A stretch of DNA of 50,355 nt from Microvirga arabica (lineage in GTDB: Bacteria > Pseudomonadota > Alphaproteobacteria > Rhizobiales > Beijerinckiaceae): positions 1 through 50,355 of the forward strand of contig NZ_JAFBID010000042.1 in NCBI RefSeq assembly GCF_016811235.1. Reading direction: 5' to 3'. This document shows, piece by piece, positions 1 through 8,509 of this stretch (position 1 is its first letter; every line of letters starts with the position of its first letter). Under the pieces are notes generated by a model. The model was given only the letters and a program-made list of their open reading frames with translations, was not told the origin of the DNA and made no database searches. Both the position numbers and the translations under genes were made by a program.

Positions 1-82
1 CCGAACAGAAGCAAGACTTCGGCGACAGGACAGTCACTCAGGGGATTGACACCCAACGGCCCATTACAGAAGCACTACAACT

Positions 83-117
83 ACCCCAGCCTCATCAACT
101 GTGAATAAGGCTGGGGT
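83..117. terminator. Candidate stem-loop terminator beyond nrdJ
   Basis: A perfect 10-bp inverted repeat (83-92 with 108-117) encloses a 15-base loop. It is followed on the plus strand by a T-rich stretch and on the minus strand by a weaker one. It lies about 60 bases past the nrdJ stop codon, so it may end nrdJ transcription, or end a gene entering from the left. Two plus-strand frames are open from base 1 to about base 105, but neither gives a protein I recognise, so no partial gene is called. Confidence 0.45.
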
Positions 118-174
118 GGTTCTTCTCAGCTACACGATTGTGAAGTCAGCCTCAGACGTCCCAACGCGGAATAA

Positions 175-3100
175 CTAAGAGCACCCGGTAGTCCCACCGC
201 AGGTATCGCACTTGAGACACGTCCCGTTCCGCACTAGCGTGAAGTTGGCGCATTCGGGGCAGGCTTCGCCGACATAGCCCTTCATCTTGGCCTCGGCGCG
301 CCGGTCGGCGACGGACGGGGCCGTGAAGGCGAGCTTGGACATTTCGGCTTCGCCGACCGGCTTCTCCTCCACCTGCACGGCAGGCTGAGCGAGTTCACCC
401 TTCAACGCAGTCGCGCCGACGGTCATGCCAGTCGTTCGCTGAGTCACGCCCGTGGCGCTGCCACCGCCGCCGGGGATGAGCATGAGGCGGTCGGAATTAC
501 CGCGCACGAAGCCGCGGGACACGATGGCCGTGGCGGGGGCGGGCTCAGGCGCCTTCGACTGGTCCTCGCCCTTTCCGATGGTGGTGGGGCCCACTTCCGA
601 CGGATCCACGTGGGCGAGGTCGTTGCGGCCGAGATAGGACACGGCGAGCTCGCGGAACACGTAGTCGAGGATCGAGGTGGCGGACTTGATGCGCTCGTTG
701 CCTTGGACGAAGCCGGCGGGCTCGAAGCGCGTGAAGGTGAAGGCCTCCACGTATTCCTCCAGCGGCACGCCGTATTGCAGGCCGAGGGAGATCGCGATGG
801 CGAAGTTGTTCATCATGGCCCGGAAGGCGGCGCCTTCCTTGTGCATGTCGATGAAGATCTCGCCAAGGCGTCCGTCGTCGTATTCGCCGGTGTGGAGATA
901 CACCTTGTGGCCGCCGACCACGGCCTTCTGGATGTAGCTCTTGCGGCGGTCCGGCATCTTCTCGCGCTCGCGGACCCGCTCCACGCGCTCGATCACCTTC
1001 TCGACGATCTTCTCCGACACGTGGGCGGCTTTTGCCGCGGCCGGCATGGCGACCAGCGCTTCCACCGCGTCGTCCGCATCCTCGTCCTCATCGGCAATGA
1101 GGGCGGCGTTCAGCGGCTGCGAGAGCTTGGAGCCGTCGCGGTAGAGGGCGTTGGCCTTCAGCGCCAGCTTCCAGGAGAGCATGTAGGCGTTCTTGCAATC
1201 CTCGACGGTGGCGTCGTTGGGCATGTTGATGGTCTTGGAGATCGCCCCCGAGATGAAGGGCTGCGACGCCGCCATCATGCGGATGTGGCTTTCCACCGAG
1301 AGATAGCGCTTGCCGATCTTGCCGCACGGATTGGCGCAGTCGAAGACCGGGTAGTGCTCCACCTTGAGGAACGGCGCGCCTTCCAGGGTCATCGCTCCGC
1401 AGATGTGGATGTTCGCGGCCTCGATGTCGGCCTTCGAGAAGCCCAGGAAAGAGAGCAGGTCGAAGGACGGATCGTTGAGCTTCTCGGCAGGTACTTTCAG
1501 CGTGCCGGTGAGGAAGTCCTCGCCGAGCGTCCAGCGGTTGAACACGAACTTGATGTCGAAGGCCGATTTCAGGCCCTTCTCCACCGCGTCGATCTTGTCG
1601 TCCGTGAAGCCCTTGGTGCGAAGCGAGCCGGGGTTGATGGCCGGGGCCTGCTTCATGGAGCCGTGGCCGACCGCATAGGCCTCGATCTCGGCGATCTCAT
1701 GCTCGCGGTAGCCCAGCGCACGGAGCGCGTCGGGCACGGCCCGGTTGATGATCTTGAAGTAGCCGCCGCCGGCGAGCTTCTTGAACTTCACGAGCGCGAA
1801 GTCGGGCTCGATGCCGGTGGTGTCGCAATCCATCACGAGGCCGATCGTGCCCGTGGGGGCGATCACGGTGGATTGCGCGTTGCGGTAGCCGTTCTTCTCG
1901 CCGAGCTCCAGGGCCTTGTCCCAGGCGGACTTGGCATGGGCGACGAGGTCCTGGTCGGGGCAGGAGGCGTGATCGAGCGGGACCGGGTTGACGGCCAGGC
2001 CCTCGTACCCTTGCGCCTCGCCATGGGCTGCGCGGCGATGGTTGCGGATCACGCGCAGCATGTGCTTCGCGTTGGCCTTGTAGTTCGGGAACGGCCCGAG
2101 CTCACCGGCCATCTCGGCCGAGGTGGCATAGGACACGCCGGTCATGATCGCCGTGATCGCGCCGCCGAGGGCACGGCCGGCATCGCTGTCATAGGGCAGG
2201 CCCATGGTCATAAGCAGGCCGCCAATATTCGCGAAGCCGAGGCCCAGCGTGCGGTACTCGTAAGACAGCTGCGCGATCTCCTTCGAGGGGAACTGCGCCA
2301 TCATGACCGAGATTTCGAGCACCACCGTCCAGAGGCGGCAGGCATGCTCGAAGGATTCCGCGTCGAACTTGTGGTTCTGGCGGTCGAAGAACTGCAGCAG
2401 GTTGGCGGAGGCGAGATTGCACGCCGTGTCATCCAGGAACATGTATTCCGAGCACGGGTTCGACGCCCGGATGCGGCCACCGGCAGGGCTGGTGTGCCAG
2501 TCGTTCATGGTGGTGTTGAAGTGCAGGCCGGGATCGGCGGACGCCCAGGCGGCGTGGCCGATCTGCTCCCACAGGTCGCGGGCCTTCAGGGTCTTCACCA
2601 CCTTGCCGTCCTTGCGGGCGGTGAGGTGCCAGTCGGCATCGTTCTCGACCGCGCGCAAAAAGTCGTCGGTGAGGGAGACGGAGTTGTTGGAGTTCTGGCC
2701 CGAAACCGTGAGATAGGCCTCCGAGTCCCAATCGGTATCGTACACGGGGAAGTCGATGTCCGTGTAGCCCTGCTTGGCGAACTGGATGACGCGCTTGATG
2801 TAGTTGTCCGGAATCTGGACGCGGCGGGCCAGCTTGATTTCCTTCTTCAGAGCCGGGTTCTTCTCCGGATCGAAGCAGGCATCGCCCTCGGCCTCGCAGT
2901 TAATGCAGGCCTTCATGATGGCCTTGAGGTGCTTGGCGGCGAGCTTGGAGCCGGTCACGAGGGCCGCAACCTTCTGCTCCTCCTTCACCTTCCAGTCGAT
3001 GTAGCTCTCGATATCCGGGTGATCGACGTCGACCACCACCATCTTGGCGGCGCGCCGCGTGGTGCCGCCCGACTTGATCGCGCCGGCGGCCCGGTCGCCG

Positions 3101-3879
3101 ATCTTGAGGAAGCTCATGAGGCCGGACGAGCGGCCGCCGCCGGAGAGCTTCTCGCCCTCGCCGCGCAGCTTCGAGAAGTTGGAGCCGGTGCCGGAGCCGT
3201 ACTTGAACAGGCGTGCCTCACGGACCCACAGGTCCATGATGCCGCCCTCGTTCACCAGGTCGTCCTCGACGCCCTGGATGAAGCAGGCATGCGGCTGCGG
3301 GTGCTCGTAGGACGACTTGGACTTGGTGAGCTTGCCGGTCTTGTAGTCCACGTAATAGTGGCCCTGGCCAGGACCGTCGATGCCGTAGGCCCAGTGCAGG
3401 CCGGTGTTGAACCATTGCGGGGAGTTCGGCGCCACCATCTGGTTGGCGAGCATGAAGCGCAGCTCGTCATAGAAGGCCTGGGCGTCTTCCTCGGACGAGA
3501 AATAGCCGCCTTTCCAGCCCCAATAGGTCCAGCAGCCGGCAAGACGGTCGAAGACCTGCTTGGAGGAGATCTCGGAGCCGAGGCGCTGATCCTCAGGCAG
3601 AGAGGAGAGGGCGGCTTCATCCGGCACGGAGCGCCACAGCCAGGACGGAACGTCGTTCTCTTCCACCTTCTTCAGGCGGGCCGGGACGCCGGCCTTGCGG
3701 AAATACTTCTGGGCCAGCACGTCCGAGGCCACCTGGCTCCAGGTCTCGGGAACCTCGATGTTCTCAAGCTTGAAGACCACCGAGCCGTCCGGATTGCGGA
3801 TCTCGCTCGTGGCGAGCCGGAAGGCGAGGGAGGAATAAGGCGATTGGCCAGACTTCGTATAACGCCGCTCGATCCGCAT
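175..3879 (-). CDS. nrdJ: Class II (B12-dependent) ribonucleotide reductase
   Basis: Reduces ribonucleotides to deoxyribonucleotides using adenosylcobalamin as radical generator, so it needs neither oxygen nor a separate small subunit. The 1234-residue product has the length usual for alphaproteobacterial NrdJ. Visible hallmarks are the HACF cysteine near residue 199, the NPCSEY active-site loop near 475-480, a second NPCGK segment, and a C-terminal tail with paired cysteines (CPEC, CLKC, CGGTTGC) that shuttles electrons to the active site. The ATG at 3877-3879 fits the family N-terminus. It is transcribed alone, with a long leader. The promoter carries two NrdR-like boxes and a DnaA box, so control by dNTP status and replication initiation is inferred. 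Confidence 0.96.
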   Translation of the reverse strand: MRIERRYTKSGQSPYSSLAFRLATSEIRNPDGSVVFKLENIEVPETWSQVASDVLAQKYFRKAGVPARLKKVEENDVPSWLWRSVPDEAALSSLPEDQRLGSEISSKQVFDRLAGCWTYWGWKGGYFSSEEDAQAFYDELRFMLANQMVAPNSPQWFNTGLHWAYGIDGPGQGHYYVDYKTGKLTKSKSSYEHPQPHACFIQGVEDDLVNEGGIMDLWVREARLFKYGSGTGSNFSKLRGEGEKLSGGGRSSGLMSFLKIGDRAAGAIKSGGTTRRAAKMVVVDVDHPDIESYIDWKVKEEQKVAALVTGSKLAAKHLKAIMKACINCEAEGDACFDPEKNPALKKEIKLARRVQIPDNYIKRVIQFAKQGYTDIDFPVYDTDWDSEAYLTVSGQNSNNSVSLTDDFLRAVENDADWHLTARKDGKVVKTLKARDLWEQIGHAAWASADPGLHFNTTMNDWHTSPAGGRIRASNPCSEYMFLDDTACNLASANLLQFFDRQNHKFDAESFEHACRLWTVVLEISVMMAQFPSKEIAQLSYEYRTLGLGFANIGGLLMTMGLPYDSDAGRALGGAITAIMTGVSYATSAEMAGELGPFPNYKANAKHMLRVIRNHRRAAHGEAQGYEGLAVNPVPLDHASCPDQDLVAHAKSAWDKALELGEKNGYRNAQSTVIAPTGTIGLVMDCDTTGIEPDFALVKFKKLAGGGYFKIINRAVPDALRALGYREHEIAEIEAYAVGHGSMKQAPAINPGSLRTKGFTDDKIDAVEKGLKSAFDIKFVFNRWTLGEDFLTGTLKVPAEKLNDPSFDLLSFLGFSKADIEAANIHICGAMTLEGAPFLKVEHYPVFDCANPCGKIGKRYLSVESHIRMMAASQPFISGAISKTINMPNDATVEDCKNAYMLSWKLALKANALYRDGSKLSQPLNAALIADEDEDADDAVEALVAMPAAAKAAHVSEKIVEKVIERVERVREREKMPDRRKSYIQKAVVGGHKVYLHTGEYDDGRLGEIFIDMHKEGAAFRAMMNNFAIAISLGLQYGVPLEEYVEAFTFTRFEPAGFVQGNERIKSATSILDYVFRELAVSYLGRNDLAHVDPSEVGPTTIGKGEDQSKAPEPAPATAIVSRGFVRGNSDRLMLIPGGGGSATGVTQRTTGMTVGATALKGELAQPAVQVEEKPVGEAEMSKLAFTAPSVADRRAEAKMKGYVGEACPECANFTLVRNGTCLKCDTCGGTTGCS

Positions 3880-3959
3880 AGGTCACATCCTAAGTATTGA
3901 GGACAAACGTCCCCATGGCCGCGATTTGCCCCGCAGCTCATCAGCCCAAATAATTATTC

Positions 3960-4130
3960 GACGCCCCAACGATCCGTTCTTTGTCGGATCGCCCACGCAA
4001 CACGCCTGAGTTACGGCCCCGTTCGGGCGTCACAGGTGGCGCGGCAACGGTGTTGCCACGGGCTCTGACGCCTGCTCTGGGGAGTGTTCAACCGGCCTCT
4101 TCAGGTCGGCCGCCGGTCTCTGGTCGGTAC
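3960..4130 (-). other. Structured 5' leader of nrdJ
   Basis: About 250 bases separate the proposed promoter from the nrdJ start, and this stretch can fold well. A 10-bp stem with one mismatch (4026-4035 with 4063-4072) encloses an inner hairpin with arms 4043-4048 and 4052-4057. Nearer the gene is a perfect 7-bp stem (3970-3976 with 3985-3991). I looked for the conserved B12 box and the core of a cobalamin riboswitch and did not recognise either. It may be a regulatory leader of another type or simply GC-rich sequence; the fold was judged by eye. Confidence 0.35.
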
Positions 4131-4137
4131 CCCGGCA

Positions 4138-4166
4138 AGCTAGTCGTGTTGCGAGCCTCACGTCAA
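4138..4166 (-). promoter_or_regulatory. Candidate nrdJ promoter
   Basis: On the minus strand TTGACG (4166-4161) is followed after 17 bases by CTAGCT (4143-4138), an acceptable -35/-10 pair for alphaproteobacteria. The -35 hexamer lies inside the downstream NrdR-like box, which would suit repression. Transcription would start near 4131. This is read from the sequence without mapping data. Confidence 0.4.
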
Positions 4167-4208
4167 GAACTTGTGTCGCGGCTCACAGTTCCGAACTATA
4201 TGTTGTGT
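4161..4208 (-). promoter_or_regulatory. Pair of NrdR-like boxes upstream of nrdJ
   Basis: Read on the minus strand, 4208-4193 is ACACAACATATAGTTC, matching 13 of 16 positions of the NrdR consensus ACACWATATATWGTGT. A second weaker site, 4176-4161 (ACACAAGTTCTTGACG), shares the ACACAA half. The two are offset by 32 bp, about three helical turns, which is the usual spacing of paired NrdR boxes. NrdR represses ribonucleotide reductase genes when dATP is high. The weaker box overlaps the proposed -35. Confidence 0.65.
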
Positions 4209-4218
4209 GTAGCTGTGA

Positions 4219-4237
4219 GAATTGTGGATAACAATTC
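4219..4237. promoter_or_regulatory. Perfect DnaA box inside a 19-bp palindrome
   Basis: The bases 4223-4231 read TTATCCACA on the minus strand, a perfect DnaA box. The box sits inside an inverted repeat with perfect 7-bp arms (4219-4225 and 4231-4237) around a 5-bp spacer. It lies just upstream of the NrdR-like boxes. DnaA is known to regulate nrdAB in E. coli, so a similar link to nrdJ is plausible but inferred. A single box with no origin-type neighbours does not indicate oriC. Confidence 0.5.
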
Positions 4238-4557
4238 CCCTTCCGGCTAAGCCTCTCAGACTCCTCTGAGAATCCGTTCCCGATTTTTGCAATGGCCAAG
4301 CTTCGCCGGCTCAGGGGCCCACGTGGAGTCATGCTTAACGGCGGGTATATGTTGTGCCGGCGCATCAATTCGTGGTCCGGGTGTCAGGCGCCCGTTCCGG
4401 ACCCGAAATGGCCTGATTGCGCGAAATTCCGCTCCCACCCCTGGGGAAGGGGTGGATCCGAGAATCAGCCGGGTTTTCGCGACTCAGAAGGCTGGACTTC
4501 ACCGACCCTTGCGGCCATATTCCGCGCAACTTCACGAACCCCTCCGGCGGCAGCAGC

Positions 4558-4971
4558 ATGAAAGAGTTTTTCACCCAGTTCTTCACCTGGTGGAACGGAC
4601 AGACCCTCGGCACGCGATTCTTCACCTGGCGCAAGGGCGTGTTCGTGGGCACGGACGAGTTCGGCAACACGTACTACCGCTACACGCAGGCGCAGGCGAT
4701 CGACTCGAATGTGGGCGCCGAGCGCCGCTGGGTCGTCTATAACGGCGAGGCCGATGCCTCGAAGGTGCCGCCCGGCTGGCGCGCCTGGCTGTGCCATAAC
4801 GGCGACGTGCCTCCGAGCGAGGAGGCCTACCAGCCGCGCCCGTGGGAAAAGCCCTACGTGCCGAACATGACGGGCACGACCCAGGCCTACCGGCCGCAAG
4901 GGTCCCAGCTCGGGTCCGGCCAGCGCCCCGCCGCCACGGGCGATTACGTGCCGTGGACCCCGGGGGAGTGA
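4558..4971 (+). CDS. NADH:ubiquinone oxidoreductase accessory subunit NDUFA12
   Basis: Accessory subunit of respiratory complex I, found in alphaproteobacteria and mitochondria, at the matrix/cytoplasmic arm. The 137-residue product shows the family pattern: an aromatic N-terminus (FFTWWNG), GTRFFTWRKGVFVGTDEFGN, then YYRY, RRWVVYNGEADASKVPP and WRAWLCH, followed by a proline-rich end. The ATG at 4558 matches the family start; upstream in-frame codons would add residues unlike the family. In related genomes it is usually followed directly by the DUF2155 gene, here displaced to 9114. Confidence 0.92.
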   Translation: MKEFFTQFFTWWNGQTLGTRFFTWRKGVFVGTDEFGNTYYRYTQAQAIDSNVGAERRWVVYNGEADASKVPPGWRAWLCHNGDVPPSEEAYQPRPWEKPYVPNMTGTTQAYRPQGSQLGSGQRPAATGDYVPWTPGE

Positions 4972-4997
4972 GGCTCCAGGCCTCCTCCTGACTCCTC

Positions 4998-5225
4998 ATG
5001 CTGAAGAAAGCCCAAGCCCGCACCTGCATCGAGTGCGGGCTGCCCTATGGCCATGCCGACTTCACCTATCATGCCGGGCGGGTTGAGAGCGGTCCGGCCT
5101 ATTGGTCGGAGCGAGGGCTTCTGTGTTCTCATGCCTGCTCGACGGCGCATTTCGAAAAGCGCGTGGAGGCGGGCGACCCGATGACCGAGCCGGCGCCGAA
5201 TCCAATCGAGCAGGATTGGCCCTGA
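4998..5225 (+). CDS. Small hypothetical zinc-ribbon-like protein
   Basis: A 75-residue protein of unknown function. It has a CIECG pair near residue 10 and a CSHAC pair near residue 43, a spacing that could form a single zinc-binding knuckle; an HFEKR helix and an acidic, proline-rich tail follow. It starts 26 bases after NDUFA12 on the same strand and may be co-transcribed with it. I do not recognise a named family. Confidence 0.6.
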   Translation: MLKKAQARTCIECGLPYGHADFTYHAGRVESGPAYWSERGLLCSHACSTAHFEKRVEAGDPMTEPAPNPIEQDWP

Positions 5226-5247
5226 GCTGAGGTGTAAGCCTGCGCCC

Positions 5248-5808
5248 TCAGAACCGGCGCAGAAATGCGCGGCATCGCTCCAGGCATCGGGCGGCGGCCG
5301 CAGCATCGTAATCGGGCAGGCTGCGGTCGAGAAAATAATGTCCCACGCCGTCATAGCGATGCAGGTCCAGGGCGATATCTCCCGCTTCGCCGGCCCAATC
5401 GGTGAAGACCTGCTCCTCGTCGAAGGGGTCGGGACGGGCAATGTGCGCTGAGACCGGCAAGCCGGCGCGCCGGGGCTGCATCCAAGGAGCTGGTCCGGCC
5501 AGAAGCAGGGCGCCCGGCATGCGGGGCCGCCCGCCCCAGAACCGTCCAATCAGGAACGCCCCGACGGAAATGCCGGCAAGGACCGCATCCTCGGGCGCCT
5601 CTGCCAGCGCCGCGCGGGCTCGCACCTCGATCGCCTCTTGGCCGATTTCCTCTTTCAAACGAAAGCCTTCGTCATAAGAATCGACTGGCCGACCGCCGTA
5701 GAGGTCGGGCAGAATGACCGTATGGCCATCCGCCTCGAAGGCTGCGGCAATCTCCCGCTCGGCTGGCCTCAGGCCAAGGACAGAATGGAAGAGAACGATA
5801 TGGGTCAT
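5248..5808 (-). CDS. Dienelactone-hydrolase-like alpha/beta hydrolase
   Basis: An alpha/beta hydrolase of the dienelactone hydrolase group, 186 residues, close to the small cytoplasmic members. The N-terminal strand TEHIVLFHS-like segment (MTHIVLFHS) leads into a LPDLYGG loop. The nucleophile elbow is GISVG at about 79-83, so the expected cysteine of classical dienelactone hydrolases is a serine here. A later aspartate (RPDPFDEE) and GVGHYF histidine complete a possible triad. I chose the ATG at 5806-5808; a TTG at 5815-5817 would overlap the preceding stop codon. It lies 5 bases after the beta-helix gene and is probably co-transcribed. The substrate is unknown. Confidence 0.8.
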   Translation of the reverse strand: MTHIVLFHSVLGLRPAEREIAAAFEADGHTVILPDLYGGRPVDSYDEGFRLKEEIGQEAIEVRARAALAEAPEDAVLAGISVGAFLIGRFWGGRPRMPGALLLAGPAPWMQPRRAGLPVSAHIARPDPFDEEQVFTDWAGEAGDIALDLHRYDGVGHYFLDRSLPDYDAAAAARCLERCRAFLRRF

Positions 5809-5813
5809 CAGCT

Positions 5814-6431
5814 TCAACCCTTCGGATGGAAGTAAGATTGGCGCCTCACAGGTGCCTCGGAAAAGAGGCCGAAGGCTTGAATGACATGGCCTCGCGGCAC
5901 CTCCACATTGCGTGCGACGCCCGAGCCCTTCAGAACTCCGCCGCGCTCGTCAGGCTCCGGATCGCGGTAGGTGCCGCCATCGCCCAGGGTGCAGTTCTGA
6001 CATCGGATCGGCCCCAGGATCTGAGCACCGCGGCCGATGCGGCACGAATGGCTCAGCGACCCGCCGCCGAGGAGGCGGGCACCGTCGCCGATCTCGATGA
6101 CCTCGCTTGAGCCGGCCTTGATCGTGAAGCCGCCTTCCTCGCCGATCTCGACGCCCGCGCCGATAGTGATCGTTCCGCCGGTGGCGACGATGCGCGTTCC
6201 AGGGAGGAGATACGTCCCTCGTCCGATCACGATCCGTCCAAGATCCAAAGCCTGAAGAACGACGTTTGGCCAAAGAACGATGCCGTCCTCCAGCTGCACA
6301 TCGGCAGATACCAGAGCTGATCTGGGATCCGGGATCAGAACGCCGCGATGGGCGAGGGCAGCGGTTTCAGCCAGCGACAGGAAGCCGAGTTGTCGTCGGG
6401 CATCGTCACCTGGAAATTGGGCTTGGCTCAT
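5814..6431 (-). CDS. Hexapeptide-repeat (left-handed beta-helix) protein
   Basis: A 205-residue protein whose middle (about 45-165) shows the hexapeptide rhythm of left-handed beta-helix acyltransferases: IVIGRGTYLLPGTRIV, ITIGAGVEIGEEGG, IEIGDGARLLGGG, CRIGRGAQILGPI. This resembles the C-terminal part of GlmU-type enzymes, but no nucleotidyltransferase domain is present. Cys residues at CQNCTLGDGG interrupt the helix. Substrate and function are not evident. It is upstream of the dienelactone-hydrolase-like gene with a 5-base gap. Confidence 0.7.
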   Translation of the reverse strand: MSQAQFPGDDARRQLGFLSLAETAALAHRGVLIPDPRSALVSADVQLEDGIVLWPNVVLQALDLGRIVIGRGTYLLPGTRIVATGGTITIGAGVEIGEEGGFTIKAGSSEVIEIGDGARLLGGGSLSHSCRIGRGAQILGPIRCQNCTLGDGGTYRDPEPDERGGVLKGSGVARNVEVPRGHVIQAFGLFSEAPVRRQSYFHPKG

Positions 6432-6540
6432 GCAGGTATGTTCGCTCCCAAGGTCGCTCGCAGGCGTGAGAGCTTAGTCGACCAGTCCCGATCATGAACA
6501 GCCCAACGAAACAGAAGGGCGTTCGTGTTTCCGTACGAGA

Positions 6541-7245
6541 CTACGTTCCGTAATTCAGCTTTGGATACCAATCCGTGCCGCGGCCCTCGGGTGTCATGTC
6601 GAGCACGTTCCACAGGGGGGCGAGATCAGGGGCGCCGCGCGGGTCCTGGCCTGGATCGGCGGAATCGCCGGTCATCTCTCCGCTCCAGAAATGCCGGATG
6701 GTGCCGTCGCGGCGGGTGAAGACGTTGAAGCTCGGGATCTCCGAGCCGTCCTCAAGCACCCCGTGGTAATCGCGGGAATAGTTGCCGGTGAGATCGGTGT
6801 AGAGCCGCAGGTTCGCCCAGCCACGTTCCTTTTTCCATGCAATCAGCCGCTCGATCGGGGAGCGCGCCACGACGGCAAGCGCCATGCGCTGCTGAATGTC
6901 GGCGCCGTTACCTTCGAACGCACCGAGCAGGTTGGTGCACATGGGGCAGGGGCGCTCGCGCTGCGGGCCAAACATGTAGCTGTAGATGGCAAGCGACTGC
7001 TTGTCGCCGAAGAGGTCGGCGAAGCTCACCGGGCCGTTCTCGCCCTCGAAGCGGTAGTCACCTGTCACCTCGCCGCCGGGCGGCAGGGCCCGGCGCTGGG
7101 CCGCGACGCGCTCTAGGTGTCGCCGCAGCTCGATCTCCTCTGCCAGCAGGGCGGTGCGGGCCGCGCGGTACTCGGCGCTCTCGTTCGGAAAGCGCACCGG
7201 GGAGCGGCGCGCGAGTTCTTCGGCGGGAACGAGCGTGTCGTGCAT
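6541..7245 (-). CDS. DUF899 family thioredoxin-like protein
   Basis: A 234-residue member of the DUF899 family, which has a thioredoxin-like fold; the biochemical role is not established. The N-terminal helix-rich part (RTALLAEEIELRRHLERVAAQRR) and the FADLF, YMFGPQRERPCPMCTNLL and FNVFTRRDGTIRHFWS segments are typical. The CPMC motif near residue 103 could be a redox-active pair. The ATG at 7243-7245 is preceded by a good ribosome binding site (GAGGAGC). It is the last gene of the DUF1428-VOC-DUF899 operon, 23 bases after the VOC gene. Confidence 0.88.
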   Translation of the reverse strand: MHDTLVPAEELARRSPVRFPNESAEYRAARTALLAEEIELRRHLERVAAQRRALPPGGEVTGDYRFEGENGPVSFADLFGDKQSLAIYSYMFGPQRERPCPMCTNLLGAFEGNGADIQQRMALAVVARSPIERLIAWKKERGWANLRLYTDLTGNYSRDYHGVLEDGSEIPSFNVFTRRDGTIRHFWSGEMTGDSADPGQDPRGAPDLAPLWNVLDMTPEGRGTDWYPKLNYGT

Positions 7246-7268
7246 GGGATGCTCCTCGATGGTCGAGT

Positions 7269-8039
7269 TTACGATTTGCGCGGGCCGACGAGGCCGAACA
7301 GGGCTCCCTGCGGATCGCTGGCGACGATGATGTAGATGTTGCCAGGAACTTCGGCGGGTCCGTAATGAATGCTGCCGCCATTGCCGGACACCGCCTGCGC
7401 AGCGGCATCGATGTCGGCGATGCCGAAGTAGAAGTTCCACATGGGGGGCGGTCCTCCAGGCATGTGCCGCATCACGGCGCCGATCGTCTGGTCGCCCTGG
7501 TTGATGAACTGATAGTCGCCCATCTCGCCCATGGGCATGGCGTCGCCCTTCTCCCAGCCGAAACGGGCCTTGTAGAAGGCGAGCGCCGCTGCCGGATCGC
7601 TGGTGGAGAGTTCGTTCCACTGGCAATGCCCAATGCCGTTCGGCGAGAAGGATGTGCTCGTTTCCTCCGACGCGCCGCGCATTACGTAGAACGGGACGCC
7701 TTGCGGATCCGCCAGCAGGGCGAAGCGGCCGACGCCCGGAATGTCGGTCGGCGGCATGTGCTGCGCGCCACCCGCTTGAACGATGTCGGCAGCCGCTTCA
7801 TCGACGTTGTCGACGCCGACATAGCCGAGCCATCCCGGGCGCATGCCTTCGGCCTTTGCCGGAACTGGCATGAAGCCGGCAATGTCGGTGCTGCCCATCG
7901 CGAAGAGCCTGTAGCCGTTATCGGCTTCTTCCATCGCCCGGCTCTGCCAGCCGATCACCGTGCCGTAGAATCGGGCGGCAGCGTCGACGTCGGTCGTCAG
8001 GAGTTCGTACCAGATGAAGTCGCCATGCTTGTTGGTCAT
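7269..8039 (-). CDS. VOC family (glyoxalase-like) protein with two domains
   Basis: A 256-residue protein made of two vicinal-oxygen-chelate modules, roughly 1-120 and 135-256. Module 1 begins FIWYELLTTDVDAAARFY and module 2 begins CQWNELSTSDPAAALAFY, the usual internal duplication. Such proteins bind a metal and act on small molecules in resistance, dioxygenase or isomerase reactions; the substrate cannot be read here. Its start is 8 bases after the DUF1428 stop codon, so they are translationally close and in one operon. Confidence 0.88.
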   Translation of the reverse strand: MTNKHGDFIWYELLTTDVDAAARFYGTVIGWQSRAMEEADNGYRLFAMGSTDIAGFMPVPAKAEGMRPGWLGYVGVDNVDEAAADIVQAGGAQHMPPTDIPGVGRFALLADPQGVPFYVMRGASEETSTSFSPNGIGHCQWNELSTSDPAAALAFYKARFGWEKGDAMPMGEMGDYQFINQGDQTIGAVMRHMPGGPPPMWNFYFGIADIDAAAQAVSGNGGSIHYGPAEVPGNIYIIVASDPQGALFGLVGPRKS

Positions 8040-8047
8040 GGTGCACC

Positions 8048-8401
8048 TCAGACGTCGAGGATCGGCATGAAGCCGCCGAAGATCATGCGCTTGCCGTCGA
8101 AGGGCATCTGCTGGCCCATGGCCTCCATCCGCGGGTCGGTCATGATCTTCTCTTGGGCAGCGTCGCGAACTTCCTTGGATGGGTATTCAATCCAGCTGAA
8201 GACTACGACCTCATCGTCCTTCGCCTGCACGGAGCGGCGGAAATCGGTAAGCTTGCCGTCGGGCACATCATCGCCCCAGCATTCGACCATGCGGGTGGCG
8301 CCGAACTCCTTGAACAGGGGCGCCGCCTCGGCCGCATGCTTCCGGTAAATTTCCTTCTTGTCAGCCGGAACGGCCAACACAAACCCGTCTACATAGGCCA
8401 T
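8048..8401 (-). CDS. DUF1428 family protein
   Basis: A 117-residue DUF1428 protein, a dimeric alpha-beta barrel type fold of unknown function. It begins MAYVDGFVLAVP, as family members do, and contains VECWGDDVPDG, VVFSWIEYPSK and a C-terminal MIFGGF. The longer reading frame starting at 8482 would run through the operator, so the ATG at 8399-8401 with a GAGGGAGAG ribosome site is preferred. It is the first gene of an operon divergent from the MarR regulator, which presumably controls it. Confidence 0.85.
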   Translation of the reverse strand: MAYVDGFVLAVPADKKEIYRKHAAEAAPLFKEFGATRMVECWGDDVPDGKLTDFRRSVQAKDDEVVVFSWIEYPSKEVRDAAQEKIMTDPRMEAMGQQMPFDGKRMIFGGFMPILDV

Positions 8402-8475
8402 GGCGTCTCTCCCTCGTTTCTCTGAACTGTAGGTCAGCGAAGCATCCCATCGTGACACTTCGTTGCATGTTTCTC

Positions 8476-8504
8476 TTGACATTTACGTTGACATCAACCT
8501 AAAT
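8476..8504 (+). promoter_or_regulatory. Candidate marR promoter, possibly leaderless
   Basis: A perfect TTGACA (8476-8481) is followed after 17 bases by the AT-rich CTAAAT (8499-8504). A start about seven bases further on would fall at or next to the marR ATG (8510), so the transcript may have almost no leader. The -10 match is poor. The MarR-type operator fills the spacer between the two hexamers. Confidence 0.4.
8482..8503. promoter_or_regulatory. MarR-type operator palindrome
   Basis: A 22-bp imperfect palindrome has arms TTTACGTTGA and TCAACCTAAA separated by CA; nine of ten positions pair. Its size and symmetry suit a MarR dimer. It lies between marR and the divergent DUF1428 operon and overlaps the proposed marR promoter, so autoregulation and control of both directions are inferred. 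Confidence 0.6.
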
Positions 8505-8509
8505 AGAGC

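Noticed and set aside
1..108. 3' end of a gene entering from the left
   Set aside because: Two plus-strand frames are open to about 105, but too short and without recognisable protein content to call.
610..3900. 1096-codon open frame antisense to nrdJ
   Set aside because: It mirrors the GC-rich codon pattern of nrdJ, has no recognisable domain and is low in complexity (runs of V, G, R, H). Similar antisense frames over rne (16559-18529), accC (11352-12869), PBP1A (21065-22405), sufB (36820-38205), sufS (40650-42035), rhlE (47736-48911) and the 6837-8348 region were rejected for the same reason.
3880..4130. Cobalamin riboswitch upstream of nrdJ
   Set aside because: The conserved B12 box and core were not recognisable by eye, so it is listed only as a structured leader.
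4219..4237. Resemblance to the lac operator
   Set aside because: The overlap is limited to the GGATAACAATT part, and the bases are explained by a DnaA box in a palindrome. No lac gene or vector sequence is present.
4344..4361. Third NrdR-like box
   Set aside because: It shares TATATGTTGTG with the main box but has only one matching half and lies 150 bp away, nearer the NDUFA12 gene.
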